64,000 bases of DNA from Thalassobius sp. Cn5-15 (GTDB lineage: Bacteria > Pseudomonadota > Alphaproteobacteria > Rhodobacterales > Rhodobacteraceae). Of this stretch, positions 43,020 to 53,046 are shown in pieces. Positions within the stretch are counted from its first letter, which is position 1; every line of letters begins with the position of its first letter. The stretch lies in NCBI RefSeq assembly GCF_022347685.1, contig NZ_JAKRGF010000001.1:744001-808000 (forward strand). Reading direction: 5' to 3'. The position numbers and the translations under genes were made by a program. Under the pieces are notes generated by a model. That model searched no databases and was not told the origin of the DNA. It was given only the letters and a program-made list of their open reading frames with translations.

Positions 43020-45989
43020 TTAGATCGACCACCAGCCCCGACGCTTGGGCTTCGGGGGGGCGGCTGGCTCTTCGACGGCGGGGGCCACTGCAGCCTCTGC
43101 AACGACAGTCTCTGCCGCCAGCTCAGGCTCAGGCTCTGCCGCCGCAACCTCGGCCTCTGCTTTCGCCTCTGCAGGCGCAGATTCGACAGCGACCTCTTCT
43201 GCTGCAGGCTCCGCTTCGGCTTTCACCTCTTCGGCCGCGGCTTCAGTGGGCTCTTCGGTGAGTTCTGCGGCTACAAGCCCAGTTTCTGCTTCGGGGGCCT
43301 CTGCATCGGATGCCTCTTCGGCTGTGGCTTCAACGGGGGCCTCTGCGCGGCCCGCGCCTTCAGCTGCCGCTTCAATTGCTTCACCTTCCGCGTCTGCTTC
43401 AGCGGTTTCTGCCTCAGCATTTTCTGCCTCAGCGGGCTGATCGGACTTCTTGCGACGTGAACGACGACGGCGGCGTTTCTTTTCCACCGGTTTGTCCTCA
43501 TCGCCCTCTGCCTCAGCTGCGCCACCTTCGGTGCCCTCCGACGCTTCTGCATCAGCCGCAGCCACGTCTTCGGCTTCACCTTCTACGGTCTCCCCCTCAG
43601 GGCGATCTGCTCCCCCCTTGCGGCGGCGGCGGCGACGGCGGCGCTTCTTCGGCTTCTGCTCTTCATCGCCTTCCGCTTCAACAACAGCTTCTGCAGCTTC
43701 CTGCGTCTCTTCTTCGGCCTCTGCCTCTTCGTCGATTTGATCCATCAGCGAGGAATCGACCGAGACAACAGGTGCGGTGGGTTCCGCCACAACGCGGGTC
43801 GCAGTTTTGAACTTCTCAATGGTGAAGTCGGGGCTGACCAGCATGGGATCCCCTTCGATTCGAACCGAAAGGCCATAGCGTGCTTCGATCTGGGCGACGT
43901 GTTCACGTTTCTGGTTCATGATGAAGTTGGCGATGCCAACAGGGCATTTCACCAGAACTTCGCGCGAACGACCACGGGTGCCCTCTTCTTCGATCTGGCG
44001 CAGGATCGACAGCGCGAGGTTGTCATCAGAACGGATCAGGCCAGTGCCGTGACAATGCGGGCACGGCTGTGTCGTTGCCTCGATCATGCCGGGGCGCAGA
44101 CGCTGGCGCGACATTTCGAGCAGACCAAAGCCAGAGATACGGCCGATCTGAATGCGCGCGCGGTCGGACTTCAATTTGTCCTTCAGGCGTTTTTCCACCG
44201 CATTGTTGTTGCGGCGTTCGTCCATATCGATGAAGTCGATGACGATCAGACCAGCAAGGTCACGCAAACGCAGCTGGCGCGCCACCTCTTCGGCGGCCTC
44301 CAGGTTGGTTTTCAGCGCGGTTTCCTCGATCGAGCCTTCTTTGGTGGCCCGACCAGAGTTCACATCAACCGCAACCAATGCTTCGGTCACGCCGATCACG
44401 ATGTAGCCGCCGGATTTCAGCTGTACGGTCGGGTTGAACATCCCGCCGAGGTAGCTTTCCACCTGATAGCGCGCGAAGAGCGGCAACTGATCCTGGTAGT
44501 TTTTCACGTTCTTGGCGTGGGACGGCATGATCATTTTCATGAAGTCCTTGGCGATGCGGTAGCCGCGTTCACCTTCGACCAGAACTTCATCAATCTCGCG
44601 GTTGTACAAATCGCGGATCGAGCGTTTGATCAGGTCGCCTTCCTCATAGATTTTGGCCGGTGCAATGGATTGCAGGGTCAGTTCGCGGATCTGTTCCCAC
44701 ATGCGCTGCAGGTATTCATAGTCGCGTTTGATCTCTGCTTTGGTGCGTTTGGCACCGGCGGTGCGCACAATAAGACCCGCGCCCTTGGGCACGTCCATTT
44801 CATTGGCAATCTCTTTCAATTTCTTGCGGTCGGCGGCGTTGGTGATTTTACGGCTGATGCCGCCGCCACGGGCGGTGTTGGGCATCAAAACGCAATAACG
44901 CCCCGCCAACGACAGGTAGGTGGTCAGCGCAGCGCCTTTATTGCCGCGCTCTTCTTTGACCACCTGAACCAACAGGATCTGGCGGACCTTGATAACTTCT
45001 TGGATCTTGTAACGACGGGGACGCGGTTTGCGGCGGGGACGGATATCTGCACTGTCATCTTCATCGGCAACAGATTCGATGCTGTCGTCTTTATCCGTCG
45101 CGTCCAGTTTGTCGTCGCCGTCTTCATCCTCATCATCAGAGTCGTCAGAGGCGTCTTCAGGGGTATCATCAGATGACACTGCATCTGCAGCCGCATCGTC
45201 AACCTTCGCATCATCTACAGCTGCGTCATCAACTTTCGCCTCTTCGGCTTTTGCGTCTTCAGCAGGAGCTTCCTCAGCGGGGGCGGCTTCTTCAGCTAAA
45301 ACTTCAGCAACCGGCGCCTCTTCGGCAGCGGTTTCTTCGGCGGCGGTATCTGCGGCGGTTTCCTCTGGGGTCGCCTCAGACGGCTCTTCAACGGGGGTTT
45401 CCGCAACGGTTTCCATAGGCGACAGGCCTTCGCCTGCCTCCACCACATCGGCGGCACCAACTTCGCTTGCCTCTACAGCTTCTACGCCACTGTCCGTCAG
45501 GTCGATGGTTTCCATGCCCGCGATGGCGCTGCCGCCTTCGGCGGTCGCCTGATCAACAACGGGGGCTGCCTCTTCAGACGATGCCTCTACCTCTTTGGTG
45601 GCCTTGGCGTCTTTGGATTTGGCCGATGCAGCACGCGAACGCGAACGACGGCGACGCGGCTTTTTCTCTTCTTCTTCCTCTTCGGCCTTTTGCTGTTCGG
45701 CGTAGGCGCGCTCTTCTTCCATCAGGGCTTCGCGGTCAGCGACCGGGATCTGATAGTAGTCAGGATGGATTTCCGAAAAAGCGAGGAAACCATGGCGGTT
45801 TCCGCCATAATCCACGAAGGCCGCCTGAAGCGAAGGCTCTACGCGGGTGACTTTTGCCAGATAGATGTTGCCAGCAAGCTGACGTTTGTTTTCGGATTCA
45901 AAGTCGAATTCCTCAACCTTGTTTCCGTCGACCACCACAACGCGGGTTTCTTCCGCGTGGGTGGCATCGATAAGCATTTTCTTTGCCAT
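43020..45989 (-). CDS. rne: Ribonuclease E
   Basis: A 989-residue endonuclease and degradosome scaffold. The N-terminal S1 domain (MAKKMLIDATHAEETRVVVVDG start) is split by an insertion of about 240 residues (about 75-320) that is almost entirely Glu, Ala and Asp with an Arg/Ser patch. The catalytic DNase-I-like region follows, with metal Asp in VAVDVNSGR and VIDFIDM and the Zn-link CPHCHGTG. The C-terminal 300 residues are again acidic/alanine-rich with RRRRRRR patches, then end PKPKRRGWWSI. The S1 insertion is known in alphaproteobacteria; its extreme acidity is noted. Start 45989. Confidence 0.96.
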   Translation of the reverse strand: MAKKMLIDATHAEETRVVVVDGNKVEEFDFESENKRQLAGNIYLAKVTRVEPSLQAAFVDYGGNRHGFLAFSEIHPDYYQIPVADREALMEEERAYAEQQKAEEEEEEKKPRRRRSRSRAASAKSKDAKATKEVEASSEEAAPVVDQATAEGGSAIAGMETIDLTDSGVEAVEASEVGAADVVEAGEGLSPMETVAETPVEEPSEATPEETAADTAAEETAAEEAPVAEVLAEEAAPAEEAPAEDAKAEEAKVDDAAVDDAKVDDAAADAVSSDDTPEDASDDSDDEDEDGDDKLDATDKDDSIESVADEDDSADIRPRRKPRPRRYKIQEVIKVRQILLVQVVKEERGNKGAALTTYLSLAGRYCVLMPNTARGGGISRKITNAADRKKLKEIANEMDVPKGAGLIVRTAGAKRTKAEIKRDYEYLQRMWEQIRELTLQSIAPAKIYEEGDLIKRSIRDLYNREIDEVLVEGERGYRIAKDFMKMIMPSHAKNVKNYQDQLPLFARYQVESYLGGMFNPTVQLKSGGYIVIGVTEALVAVDVNSGRATKEGSIEETALKTNLEAAEEVARQLRLRDLAGLIVIDFIDMDERRNNNAVEKRLKDKLKSDRARIQIGRISGFGLLEMSRQRLRPGMIEATTQPCPHCHGTGLIRSDDNLALSILRQIEEEGTRGRSREVLVKCPVGIANFIMNQKREHVAQIEARYGLSVRIEGDPMLVSPDFTIEKFKTATRVVAEPTAPVVSVDSSLMDQIDEEAEAEEETQEAAEAVVEAEGDEEQKPKKRRRRRRRRKGGADRPEGETVEGEAEDVAAADAEASEGTEGGAAEAEGDEDKPVEKKRRRRRSRRKKSDQPAEAENAEAETAEADAEGEAIEAAAEGAGRAEAPVEATAEEASDAEAPEAETGLVAAELTEEPTEAAAEEVKAEAEPAAEEVAVESAPAEAKAEAEVAAAEPEPELAAETVVAEAAVAPAVEEPAAPPKPKRRGWWSI

Positions 45990-46544
45990 GTTGTCCGTTT
46001 GCATCGCTGCAAAACGGCCCGACCCGGGGGCCCGACCTGTTGCGGCGGATGTCTGTCAGGGGCGAGTGCGGACGCGCGACTGGACCGGCTGCAGGCAGCC
46101 GTCTCAGTCAAACTCGTAGGTTTCGCGCGCCTCATCGCGTTTCTCTCCGGACGCTGCTGGCGGGTTTTAGCCCCTCGCGCAGCGCGCCCATTACTTGGGC
46201 CTATAGTTGGTTCAAGCCAACCTCAGGCGGTCTAAACAGCCCGTTCACGCAGATCGCGGCGCGGGCTCAATCGGTCTGATCGAAGGGTCGAGGCCAGTCA
46301 TTTGTGGGCCGTCGGCCAATCTGTCGATCAGCGAAACTCATGCAGGGGGTGGATTTATCCACAACACCCGTGGCTCGACCATAGTGCGGGCTGGGGATAA
46401 AATACAATGGGGAAAATGCGCCTCCCCCCTTTTCGGGAGGGTTTTACATCCCATTGCATGTGCGTCGCTCACGGGCTGACCAATAACGTGCTGTCGCGAC
46501 AAATGGCGACAGATCAAACTCGCCCTAGCCCTTGCGCCCAGCAC
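45990..46544 (-). other. Long leader/intergenic region upstream of rne
   Basis: About 550 bases without a gene. It probably includes the rne promoter and a long 5' untranslated leader (rne leaders commonly mediate autoregulation). A GC hairpin, CCTCCC (46421-46426) with GGGAGG (46435-46440), could end the HAD transcript. No other feature was found. Confidence 0.5.
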
Positions 46545-47219
46545 TTACCCCATACGCCCCCGTACGGCACTGGCCTGTGCCTGCGCAACGGCCTCTGCCA
46601 ATGTGGTCGCGACCATCTGTCCCAGCGCAGGCAACGGTTTGCCAGCGGGACGCAGATCAGGCACCTGCACCGCGTGGCATCCGGCGGCCACGGCCGCCGC
46701 AATTCCGCGATCGCTGTCCTCAAATGCAGCGGCGCGTGTTGGGTCAACAGCCAGACGATCCGCCGCCATAAGGTAGGGGGCAGGATCTGGTTTAGGTGTC
46801 GGCACCTCATAGCCACCAATGACAAAATCCATATGACGCAGCAGGTCGGCCCGTTCCAGATGATGACGTGCGCGGTCGCCACTGGTGGAGGTGACAACAG
46901 CCATCCGCGCCCCCTGCCCCGCCAGATCTGACAACAGATCTGCCACACCGGGTTTCACCGGAACGCCAGCCTGTGTGGCCAGATCGAAGGCAGCGGTCCA
47001 ACGGTCCTCGACCTCTGCGACAGTGATATCCGCCGGCAAGAATCCCGCCAATAAGCGGCGTCCTTCTGGTGCAGCGGTGCCGATCATAGTCAAACCAAAG
47101 GGTTCCGACACATGCGCCGCCACGCCAAGCGTTGTCATGACATCGACAAAACAGGCCATCCCCAGACGTTCCGTGTCCAGCAAGAGCCCGTCCATGTCAA
47201 AAAGGTAGGCGTCAGGCAT
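46545..47219 (-). CDS. HAD-superfamily phosphatase (beta-phosphoglucomutase-like)
   Basis: A 224-residue HAD-IA hydrolase. Motif I is FDMDGLLLDTE, motif II VVTSTSG, motif III lysine in PTPKPDP and motif IV AFEDSDRG. Removes phosphate from a small phosphorylated substrate; identity unknown. The ATG overlaps the dctD stop by one base (TAATG), so translation is coupled to the two-component genes, an odd pairing. Confidence 0.88.
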   Translation of the reverse strand: MPDAYLFDMDGLLLDTERLGMACFVDVMTTLGVAAHVSEPFGLTMIGTAAPEGRRLLAGFLPADITVAEVEDRWTAAFDLATQAGVPVKPGVADLLSDLAGQGARMAVVTSTSGDRARHHLERADLLRHMDFVIGGYEVPTPKPDPAPYLMAADRLAVDPTRAAAFEDSDRGIAAAVAAGCHAVQVPDLRPAGKPLPALGQMVATTLAEAVAQAQASAVRGRMG

Positions 47220-48559
47220 TACAGGTAATCAGCGCGGGCCAGACCGTATTTCGCCATCTTTTCATTCAGCGTCCGGCGCGGCAGGCACAGCTCTTCCATC
47301 ACCGAAGCGATGGAACCTTTGTGGCGGCGCATGGTATTGTCGATCAGCATGCGCTCGAAGGCCTCGACATATTCCTTCAGCGGTTTGCCTTCGGTGGTCA
47401 TCACCGGTTGCATGTCCTCATGATCCGACATCAAGAGCGAAGCAATAGTGCCGGAACCGCGACGCGATTGCAGCACCGCGCGTTCTGCCAGATTGATCAA
47501 CTGACGCACGTTACCGGGCCACGGCGCCTGCAACAGCTGCGCCGCCTCTTGCGCCGACACTTGCGGGGTTTCGCATCCATATTCATCGGCGAACTGTTCG
47601 CTAAGGCGGGTAAATAACGTCAGGATATCCTCCCCCCGCTGACGCAGCGGCGGCAGAGTAATGCGTAGGGCGGCCAGGCGGTAGAACAGATCAGAGCGCA
47701 GTGCGTCTTCGCAGGTACGGTCCTGTTCCTGCATATTGCAGATCGCCACAACGCGGGTTTCCGCAGGTGTACCCTGATCGTTGATGAAGGACAAAAGCCG
47801 CGCCTGCAGGCTATCGCTCAACGCCTCGACGTCTTCCAGCACCAGCGTGCCGCCCCGGGCTTCTTCGACGGCGGGCAGTTGACTGTCTTCGGGCAGCATC
47901 GGACCAAAGAGGCGCTTGGCCAGCGCGTCCTCATCCCACGCTGCGCAGGAGAGCAGCACGAACTTCTTGCCTGCGCGCGACCCAACCGCATGCAGCGCAT
48001 GAGCCACCAGCGTTTTACCGGTGCCTGTTTCGCCATCGATCAACACATGGCCGTCGGCCTGACCCAGATCCAGAATATCCTCTTTCAGCCGTTCCATTGC
48101 GGGGGCGGAACCAATGAGTTTCTTCATCAGTTGCCCCCCATCGGAGAGCTCACGACGCAGAGCGCGGTTGTCCAGCGTCAGGCGGCGGGCATTGGTCGCC
48201 TTCTTGGCCAGTTCGGTCATCCGGTCAGGGTTGAACGGCTTTTCAAGGAAATCGAACGCGCCAACGCGCATTGCCTCGACCGCCATCGGCACATCGCCAT
48301 GGCCAGTAATCATAATCACCGGCAGGGCGCTGTCGCTGCCCATCAGTTTCTTCAGAAACTGCATCCCGTCCATGCCGGGCATCTTGATGTCCGAAATCAC
48401 AATACCCGGGTAATCCGGCCCCAACGCCTTCAGCGCGTCTTCGGCACTGGCGAAGGTTTCCGTGTCATAGCCCGACAGCGCCAGCCACTGGCTGATCGAC
48501 TGACGCATATCCTGTTCATCGTCTACGATGGCGATTTTCATTGCTTTTGCCATGATCAT
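47219..48559 (-). CDS. dctD: DctD-like response regulator without the GAFTGA motif
   Basis: A 446-residue NtrC/DctD-type regulator. The receiver domain (Asp near 57 in VISDIKMPGMDG) precedes an AAA+ domain (about 140-370, Walker A GETGTGKT, altered Walker B LVLEDVEAL) and a C-terminal Fis-type HTH (SIASVMEELCLPRRTLNEKM). The GAFTGA loop that contacts sigma-54 is missing: after AKRLFG the sequence reads PMLPEDSQLP. R. capsulatus NtrC shows a similar loss and works with sigma-70. It is paired with dctB upstream by 8 bases and coupled to the HAD gene downstream. No dctPQM transporter is in the window. Confidence 0.88.
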   Translation of the reverse strand: MIMAKAMKIAIVDDEQDMRQSISQWLALSGYDTETFASAEDALKALGPDYPGIVISDIKMPGMDGMQFLKKLMGSDSALPVIMITGHGDVPMAVEAMRVGAFDFLEKPFNPDRMTELAKKATNARRLTLDNRALRRELSDGGQLMKKLIGSAPAMERLKEDILDLGQADGHVLIDGETGTGKTLVAHALHAVGSRAGKKFVLLSCAAWDEDALAKRLFGPMLPEDSQLPAVEEARGGTLVLEDVEALSDSLQARLLSFINDQGTPAETRVVAICNMQEQDRTCEDALRSDLFYRLAALRITLPPLRQRGEDILTLFTRLSEQFADEYGCETPQVSAQEAAQLLQAPWPGNVRQLINLAERAVLQSRRGSGTIASLLMSDHEDMQPVMTTEGKPLKEYVEAFERMLIDNTMRRHKGSIASVMEELCLPRRTLNEKMAKYGLARADYL

Positions 48560-48567
48560 ACCGGCCC

Positions 48568-50352
48568 TTATTCGGCCGCCTCAATGTCACTTTCACCTGT
48601 TAAGATAGGCAGCTGCATTTCAAATACAGCCCCCCCACCCTCAGCATTGCGTGCCAAGAGGCGTCCCCCTAGGTCGTTCACGATCCCCGAGGAAATGGCA
48701 AGCCCCAGACCAACGCCATCGCCGGGGCGCTTGGTGGTGTAGAAGGGTTCAAAGAGTGCATCCAGATCCTCAATCCCCTGCCCGTTGTCGCGCACAGTGA
48801 GGGTGACGGTTTCACCGGCGGCAAGGATCAGATCGACCTGCGGCTCATCCACCGATTGGGTGGCGTCCAGCGCATTGCGCAACAGGTTCACCATCACCTG
48901 CTCCACCCGCACACGATCCCCCATCACATGGACCGGCTCATCCGGTATCACGCGGCTGATCTGCACCTTACGGTTTTTCAACTGCGGCTCCATCATCGAC
49001 AGGGCCGAGGCCAGCGCATCGCCCATATTCACAGGGGTAAAGTGATCGCCACCCTTACGCGCATAAGATTTCAGCTGACGGGTGATTTGCCCCATGCGAT
49101 CAATCAGATCATCGATCCGCTGAAACGATGACAGCGCCTCATCCGGCCGGTTTCTGTTGAGGAGCAGACGCGCGCCCGCCAGATAGGTCCGCATCGCTGC
49201 CAAGGGCTGGTTCAGCTCGTGACTGACCGCTGCCGACATCTCGCCCAATGCGGCGAGTTTTGAGGATTGCGCAAGCGTCTGCTCGGCCACTGCAAGCGTC
49301 TGCTGCACCCGTTCGCGTTCGGCGATTTCCCGCTGGAGCTGCGTATTCAATTGGCGAAGCTCTGCCGATTCCCGTTGGAACAGCACCATGCGCCCCGCCG
49401 TCTTGCGGCTGAGCGCATAAAACGCCAGCGCCAGCAGCATGGCGAATCCCATAATTTCTAACGCCAGAACGCCGTTCACCTTGTCCCGGACGCTCTCGTA
49501 TGTGGTGAAGCTGGCAATGTGCCATCCACGGAAGGGAATGCGGCTTTCCATCCGCATCACGGCCTGCCCCTGCACATAGGCATCTGCCGGCAGCGCGGTC
49601 CAATCCGCGGTGGCCTGCAGCGCGCGTTGAATTGCCGATTGCGCCGGCGCTTTGACCAGCGCCTCCCCTTCGGTTTTGCCCCGCCAGCGTGGCTCTGTCG
49701 CCAGAATGATTGCACCGGTACTGTCGGTCACCAGAACGGCATCAGAAATCCCCGCCCAGGCGCGTTCAAACTTGTGCAGGTCCACCTCAACCATGATCAC
49801 ACCGAGGAGCTGACCCAGATCCTCAATCCGACGCGAATAAACGAAACTGTAACCACCAGTCTCATTCTCCAGCACCGTGAACAACGTCTCACTCGCCCTT
49901 GCAGCGTTGACGAAATAAGGCGACATGCGGTGTTGACTGCCCAGACGATTGCGGTCGGTCGCCGCCACCGCGCGCCCGTCGGAGTCAAGCAACATCAACG
50001 AGGCCGCCCCAATCTCTTCTACAAACGAAATCAACCGCTGCGAGGAGTTGGAATAATCCGACGAATTCAGCGCCCCGATCAGGGCCGGATCGCGCGACAA
50101 GAGCTGTGGCACAATCGCGTTGCGGCGCAGCTCTGACAGCAAGTTGCCGGAATAGAGCGCAAGGCGCAGCTCGGCGCGGTTGCGGGTGTTTTCGGTGAAC
50201 CGGTCGGTCAGCAAAACATTGGTGACAACGACGGTGATCACCGCCAGCACAAACAGCATCGCCAGCGCGATACGCACACGCCAAGAGGTCAAGGGCGCAC
50301 GTTGGAACGGCGATACGGCTGAATCAGCAGAAGGGTTGGGCAGCGCAGACAT
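48568..50352 (-). CDS. dctB: DctB-like sensor histidine kinase
   Basis: A 594-residue inner-membrane kinase. The first transmembrane helix (about 27-50) precedes a large periplasmic double-PDC/Cache sensor (about 50-290) and a second helix near 300-320. A coiled coil precedes HisKA (SAAVSHELNQPLAAMRTYLAGA), and the HATPase domain has DNGQGI, FYTTKRPGDGVGLGLAI. DctB proteins sense C4-dicarboxylates. The start at 50352 lies after a purQ-terminating hairpin; the GTG-started longer frame would place that hairpin inside the gene. It transfers phosphate to the adjacent DctD-like protein. Confidence 0.9.
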   Translation of the reverse strand: MSALPNPSADSAVSPFQRAPLTSWRVRIALAMLFVLAVITVVVTNVLLTDRFTENTRNRAELRLALYSGNLLSELRRNAIVPQLLSRDPALIGALNSSDYSNSSQRLISFVEEIGAASLMLLDSDGRAVAATDRNRLGSQHRMSPYFVNAARASETLFTVLENETGGYSFVYSRRIEDLGQLLGVIMVEVDLHKFERAWAGISDAVLVTDSTGAIILATEPRWRGKTEGEALVKAPAQSAIQRALQATADWTALPADAYVQGQAVMRMESRIPFRGWHIASFTTYESVRDKVNGVLALEIMGFAMLLALAFYALSRKTAGRMVLFQRESAELRQLNTQLQREIAERERVQQTLAVAEQTLAQSSKLAALGEMSAAVSHELNQPLAAMRTYLAGARLLLNRNRPDEALSSFQRIDDLIDRMGQITRQLKSYARKGGDHFTPVNMGDALASALSMMEPQLKNRKVQISRVIPDEPVHVMGDRVRVEQVMVNLLRNALDATQSVDEPQVDLILAAGETVTLTVRDNGQGIEDLDALFEPFYTTKRPGDGVGLGLAISSGIVNDLGGRLLARNAEGGGAVFEMQLPILTGESDIEAAE

Positions 50353-50366
50353 GGCGCAAAGGTAAA

Positions 50367-50386
50367 GCAGCCCCCGTAGGGGCTGC
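50367..50386 (-). terminator. Hairpin between purQ and dctB
   Basis: GCAGCCCC and GGGGCTGC arms lie 13 bases past the purQ stop. Leftward T residues are sparse, so it may be an attenuator rather than a full stop. Confidence 0.6.
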
Positions 50387-50398
50387 AAGGGCACATCG

Positions 50399-51067
50399 TT
50401 ATGCGCTGACCAGTTGATCCATCAGACTGCGGAACATTGCCGATCCGTCAGCGCCACCATGGCGGGGATCCACCGCACGTTCAGGGTGCGGCATCATTCC
50501 CAGCACGCGGCGGTTGTCCGACAGGATGCCAGCGATATCGCCGTCCGACCCGTTGGGGTTTTCGGTGTAGGTAAAGGCCACGCGGTCCTCGCCCTGCAGA
50601 CGGGCCAGCAGATCGGCGTCAGCGTTGTAGTTGCCGTCGTGGTGCGCCACCGGAATGGTCACCTCTTGGCCCGCGCTGTAACCGGCGGTGAAGGCACTGT
50701 CGGCAGTTGCGACATTGAGGCCCACCTGTTTGCAGATGAACTTCAGCCCTGCGTTGCGCATCAGTGCCCCCGGCAGCAAGCCGGTTTCGGTCAAGATCTG
50801 GAACCCATTGCAGATGCCGAGCGCGTAACCGCCACGTTCGGCGTGTTTTACCACAGACCGGCAGATAGGCGAGTTGGCAGCGATTGCGCCGCAGCGCAGG
50901 TAGTCACCAAAGGAAAACCCGCCGGGGATGCCGACAATGTCGATCCCTTCGGGCAGGTCGGTGTCCTTGTGCCAGACCATGGTGACATCGGCGCCAGCGC
51001 GCTCAAAGGCCACAGCCAGATCGCGGTCACAGTTGGAACCGGGGAAGACGATGACAGCAGCTTTCAT
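50399..51067 (-). CDS. purQ: FGAM synthase subunit I (glutaminase)
   Basis: A 222-residue class I glutamine amidotransferase subunit of phosphoribosylformylglycinamidine synthase. The start [16 protein letters not shown] is standard; the nucleophile is in [11 protein letters not shown], and the catalytic His/Glu pair appears in MMPHPERAV. Works with PurS and PurL in purine synthesis. The start at 51067 follows AGGAGAGAG. It is third in purC-purS-purQ; purL is not in the window. Confidence 0.96.
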   Translation of the reverse strand: MKAAVIVFPGSNCDRDLAVAFERAGADVTMVWHKDTDLPEGIDIVGIPGGFSFGDYLRCGAIAANSPICRSVVKHAERGGYALGICNGFQILTETGLLPGALMRNAGLKFICKQVGLNVATADSAFTAGYSAGQEVTIPVAHHDGNYNADADLLARLQGEDRVAFTYTENPNGSDGDIAGILSDNRRVLGMMPHPERAVDPRHGGADGSAMFRSLMDQLVSA

Positions 51068-51099
51068 GTGCTCTCTCCTCTTGATTGGATGGTCGCGGC

Positions 51100-51330
51100 T
51101 TAGGCCAGTTCGATCGTGTAGCTTTCGATCACGGTATTGGCGAGCAACTTCTCGCACATCTCTTTGACGGTCTCTTCCGAGGTGCCATCGGCCAGATCCA
51201 GTTCGATCACTTTGCCCTGACGGACGCCTTCGACGCCCCCAAAGCCCAGCGCACCCAGCGCGTGGCGCACGGCCTCACCCTGGGGGTCCAGAACACCGTT
51301 TTTCAGCATGACGTGTACGCGAGCTTTCAT
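51100..51330 (-). CDS. purS: FGAM synthase subunit PurS
   Basis: A 76-residue small subunit: [21 protein letters not shown] and the YTIELA end are diagnostic. It bridges PurL and PurQ. The true start is 51330; the frame runs to 51369. It is 32 bases upstream of purQ and downstream of purC. Confidence 0.95.
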   Translation of the reverse strand: MKARVHVMLKNGVLDPQGEAVRHALGALGFGGVEGVRQGKVIELDLADGTSEETVKEMCEKLLANTVIESYTIELA

Positions 51331-51397
51331 GTGCGTCTCTCCGGTCTCAGTCGTTATCTTGATATGCAAACGCCCGGCATGACACCGGGCGAAAGGA

Positions 51398-52159
51398 TTA
51401 GTTGATCAGGGTAGGCTTGGACACAGGTGGCTGGCCTTTGGGCATAACGCCCAGCCGGTTTGCAACCTCCGTGTAGGCGTCGGTCAGGCTGCCAAGGTCG
51501 CGGCGGAACACATCCTTGTCCAGCTTTTCGCAGGTTTCAATGTCCCACAGACGGCAGCTGTCGGGGCTGATCTCATCCGCCACCACCAGACGCTGGAAAT
51601 CCCCTTCAAACACGCGACCAATTTCGATCTTGAAATCGATCAACTTGATGCCAACACCGTACATGACACCTGACAGGAAGTCATTTACCCGCAGCGCGAT
51701 GCTAAGGATGTCGTCCATGTCCTGCTGACTGGCCCAGCCAAAAGCGGCGATATATTCTTCGGGGACCAGCGGATCGCCTAATGCGTCGTCCTTGTAGCTG
51801 TATTCGACGATCGGACGCGGCAGTTGCGTGCCCTCTTCGATGCCCATGCGTTTTGCCATGGAACCGGCGGCATAGTTGCGCACGATCACTTCCAGCGGAA
51901 TGATCTCACACGACCGCACCAGCTGTTCGCGCATGTTCAGACGTTTGAGGAAGTGGGTGGGAACGCCGACGTTTGCCAGACCCAGCATGAAGTATTCCGA
52001 AAGCATGTTGTTCAGAACGCCTTTGCCTTCGATCACGTCCTTCTTTTCGGCATTGAACGCAGTGGCGTCATCCTTGAAGTATTGCACGATAGTTCCCGGT
52101 TCCGGGCCCTCATACAGTGTTTTTGCTTTGCCTTCGTAGATTTTCTTGCGCCGTGCCAT
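51398..52159 (-). CDS. purC: SAICAR synthetase
   Basis: A 253-residue ATP-dependent ligase joining aspartate to CAIR. It begins [39 protein letters not shown]; the SAICAR signature [11 protein letters not shown] and [16 protein letters not shown]-like stretch [15 protein letters not shown] are intact. The start at 52159 is the family start. First gene of the pur segment here. Confidence 0.96.
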   Translation of the reverse strand: MARRKKIYEGKAKTLYEGPEPGTIVQYFKDDATAFNAEKKDVIEGKGVLNNMLSEYFMLGLANVGVPTHFLKRLNMREQLVRSCEIIPLEVIVRNYAAGSMAKRMGIEEGTQLPRPIVEYSYKDDALGDPLVPEEYIAAFGWASQQDMDDILSIALRVNDFLSGVMYGVGIKLIDFKIEIGRVFEGDFQRLVVADEISPDSCRLWDIETCEKLDKDVFRRDLGSLTDAYTEVANRLGVMPKGQPPVSKPTLIN

Positions 52160-52322
52160 GACCACTCCGTCAGTGATCCGGGGCCGAGTCCCCGGGGTTG
52201 GCGCCCTCTTAGGGCAAGAACGCCTTTGTCGCAAGCGTGCTGAGCACCCTCTGTCACAGGAATGTAACGTGTAAATGGCCCCGCGACGCTGCTGCGCAGC
52301 AAATTTGTGCCGTCAGCCGGCG

Positions 52323-52811
52323 TCAGGACGCATCAGAGGCCCGTTGCAACATGCCCACGACATCGACGATCTGCGCGAATGTGTCATCGGGCAGTGCGAA
52401 CCGTTCGGCGATTTCCGCCAACGCCTGTTTCTCACGGTGCGCCAGATGGCCATCGACCATCGCCACCCGCATGGCGAAACAGACAGCTGTTTCGCGCAAT
52501 GGCATCGCCAGTTCCGCAGCCGCATGATCAATCACCGCCTCGGCGCCTTTGGTGTTGAATTCATCCAACAGGCTGTCGATCAGCGCGTCCACACTGCCAG
52601 CCGGCAGGCGGGCATAGATCGGGCTAAAAGCACAAAGGTTTTGCAGCATAGCATGCTCCGCCTCTGCCACCCGACCATCTGCCGCCATGGTCAGCACCGC
52701 AGGCGCCAATGTCGCGCGCGCCTCTGGCGTCAGGTCGGCCAGATCAGTGGCGGCGGCCACCACCGCTTCGGCGGCATCGTTTTGTCCCAGAAGGCGGGTG
52801 AAGAATGTCAT
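52323..52811 (-). CDS. TerB-like tellurite resistance domain protein
   Basis: A 162-residue all-helical soluble protein of the TerB/DjlA N-terminal type: AVLTMAADGRVAEAEHAML and AMRVAMVDGHLAHREKQALAEIAE show the repeated acidic metal-binding pattern (D-G-x-V/L, E). Biological role in this organism unknown; the tellurite label comes from the family. Divergent from the DUF1476 gene. Confidence 0.8.
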   Translation of the reverse strand: MTFFTRLLGQNDAAEAVVAAATDLADLTPEARATLAPAVLTMAADGRVAEAEHAMLQNLCAFSPIYARLPAGSVDALIDSLLDEFNTKGAEAVIDHAAAELAMPLRETAVCFAMRVAMVDGHLAHREKQALAEIAERFALPDDTFAQIVDVVGMLQRASDAS

Positions 52812-53046
52812 TGCTCTGTCCTGTTCTCTGCGCAGTTCACATCCTAATCAAAACGCACCGAACAACCGCTATTTTAGCCCCCGTCTTAGCCTCCGTGGCC
52901 GATCCGAACGGATCTGCCCTAGGCGGGCGTTTTGACTTGCGCAGCTTTCCAGATGTGTTTTGATCTGCATCATGTTGCAGCAATGCCCCGAATGGCACAT
53001 AGCTAGGGCGCCGTTACACTAACAGGACAACTAAAGGGACAAGGCA

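Noticed and set aside
43737-45176. 479-residue plus-strand open frame inside rne
   Set aside because: Antisense shadow of RNase E; rne is intact and fully explained.
43020-45700. Simple-sequence DNA repeat in rne
   Set aside because: The repetitive GCC/GAA pattern reflects Glu/Ala-rich coding sequence, not a DNA repeat array or CRISPR.
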